Positions 12,821 through 13,783 of a stretch of 13,783 bases of DNA are shown here, in pieces; position 1 is the stretch's first letter; each line of letters begins with the position of its first letter. A model generated the notes under the pieces. The model did not search any database. It was not told the DNA's origin and saw nothing but the letters and a program-made list of their open reading frames with translations. The stretch is taken from contig JBHHVZ010000075.1 of NCBI GenBank assembly GCA_046756245.1, forward strand, positions 1 to 13,783, given 5' to 3'. The position numbers and the translations under genes were made by a program. This stretch comes from G021776435 sp046756245 (GTDB taxonomy: Bacteria; Pseudomonadota; Alphaproteobacteria; Caulobacterales; Parvularculaceae).

Positions 12821-13783
12821 ATGGCCGAAAAGACCTGCGACGTAGCGGTGATCGGGGCGGGGCCCGGCGGCTATGTGACCGCGATAAGGGCGAGCCAGCT
12901 CGGCCTTAAGACCGTCATCGTCGAGCGCGAGCATCTCGGCGGTATCTGCCTCAACTGGGGCTGCATCCCGACGAAAGCGCTCCTCAGGACGTCCGAGGTC
13001 TATACGAACATGAAGCACGCCGGGGCGTTCGGATTGAAGGCCGACAATATCGGCTTTGACATCGAGGCGGTGGTGAAGCGCTCGCGCGCGGTCGCCGGGC
13101 AATTGTCGAAGGGCGTCGGCTTTCTCATGAAGAAGAACAAAATCGACGTCATGATGGGCGCGGCCCGCCTCGAAAAAGGCTCGCCCGCCCCGCTCGTCCG
13201 GGTGAAGACCGAGAAGAGCGAGGAGACGGTCAAGGCCAAGCACGTCATCCTCGCCACCGGCGCGCGGGCGCGCACCATCCCGGCGGCCGGCCTTGAGCCC
13301 GACGGCAAGCTCGTGTGGACCTATAAGGAGGCGATGGTCCCCGACCGTCTCCCGAAATCGCTGCTGGTCGTCGGCTCGGGCGCCATCGGTATCGAGTTCG
13401 CGAGCTTTTATCGCGCGCTCGGGGCCGAGGTGACGGTCGTCGAAATGCTCGACCGGATCCTGCCGGTCGAGGATGCGGAGATTTCGAAATTCGCCGAAAA
13501 GCAGTTCAGGAAACGGGGCATGAAGATCGTCACAAGTGCGACGGTCGAAAAGCTCGAAAAGGGAAAAACCGCCGCGAAGGCGACGGTCAAGCATAAGGAC
13601 GGCAAGACGGAGATTGTCGAGGCCGAGCGCGTCATCGTCGCGGTCGGCATTACGGGCAATACGGAAAATCTCGGGCTCGAAGCGCTCGGGGCGAAGATCG
13701 ACCGCGGCCATGTGGCGGTCGACGAGTGGCTTTCGACCGGCGTTCCCGACCTCTATGCGATCGGCGATCTCGTCGGCCCGCCC
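12821..13783 (+). CDS. lpd: Dihydrolipoyl dehydrogenase, E3 (partial, 3' end outside window)
   Basis: The first 321 residues of dihydrolipoyl dehydrogenase, which reoxidises dihydrolipoyl groups with FAD and NAD+. The family length is about 460-470, so the dimerisation domain lies beyond the window. The FAD site GAGPGGY begins at residue 12, the redox disulfide is C43-LNWG-C48 in GGICLNWGCIPTKALL, the second Rossmann motif is GSGAIGIEFASF, and the sequence ends in the FAD-binding LYAIGD. It has no lipoyl domain of its own. The ATG at 12821 follows GAAGGAAAG with a slightly long gap. It is separated from pdhC by more than 5 kb of opposite-strand genes, so it must have its own promoter in the hairpin-rich 261-base gap; none was recognised. 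Confidence 0.96.
   Translation, partial: MAEKTCDVAVIGAGPGGYVTAIRASQLGLKTVIVEREHLGGICLNWGCIPTKALLRTSEVYTNMKHAGAFGLKADNIGFDIEAVVKRSRAVAGQLSKGVGFLMKKNKIDVMMGAARLEKGSPAPLVRVKTEKSEETVKAKHVILATGARARTIPAAGLEPDGKLVWTYKEAMVPDRLPKSLLVVGSGAIGIEFASFYRALGAEVTVVEMLDRILPVEDAEISKFAEKQFRKRGMKIVTSATVEKLEKGKTAAKATVKHKDGKTEIVEAERVIVAVGITGNTENLGLEALGAKIDRGHVAVDEWLSTGVPDLYAIGDLVGPP

Noticed and set aside
12758..13711. 317-codon open frame on the minus strand
   Set aside because: Opposite lpd, whose FAD, disulfide and NAD motifs are unmistakable. The frame is a by-product of codon bias.

Overview
The window looks like a piece of a GC-rich alphaproteobacterial chromosome. The main clue is an E1-beta subunit of pyruvate dehydrogenase (PdhB) that carries its own N-terminal lipoyl domain, an arrangement typical of Alphaproteobacteria. 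Several intergenic palindromes also resemble dispersed repeats common in that class. I cannot name the genus. No RNA genes, CRISPR array, insertion sequence or phage gene was seen, and no gene-free stretch exceeds 300 bases.

Layout. Bases 1-2532 (+): the 3' end of pyrG (CTP synthase), a fungal-type cytosine deaminase 6 bases behind it, a classical SDR oxidoreductase, a small four-helix membrane protein of HXXEE type and a VOC/glyoxalase-fold protein. Bases 2702-4771 (+): pdhB and a GFA-type zinc protein, separated by a palindromic repeat. Bases 4948-6177 (-): an unrecognised secreted protein. Bases 6424-7725 (+): pdhC (E2). Bases 7727-9681 (-): a family 2 glycosyltransferase, then, past a composite palindrome, three small genes, two of them paralogous PGPGW-like membrane proteins. 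Bases 9835-12559 (-): gamma-glutamyltransferase and a subfamily-I haloalkane dehalogenase, probably one operon. Bases 12821-13783 (+): the 5' two thirds of lpd (E3), preceded by a row of hairpins.

How it works together. pdhB, pdhC and lpd encode E1-beta, E2 and E3 of the pyruvate dehydrogenase complex (pyruvate + CoA + NAD+ to acetyl-CoA + CO2 + NADH). The expected partner pdhA (E1-alpha) is not in the window, and every junction of the usual pdhA-pdhB-pdhC-lpd operon is occupied by unrelated genes and repeats. The cluster is therefore still syntenic but broken up.

The most interesting signal is inside the PDH genes. Palindromic repeats sit in frame in the flexible linkers that follow the lipoyl domains of PdhB (two copies, opposite orientation) and PdhC (one copy). 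Aligning the two linkers shows one PdhB copy as a clean 51-base (17-codon) insertion whose empty site is preserved in pdhC. The other PdhB copy is matched by the pdhC copy at the same relative place with the same downstream flank. This is a protein-coding palindromic element, comparable in principle to the in-frame palindromic elements known from Rickettsia, with its own internal empty-site control.
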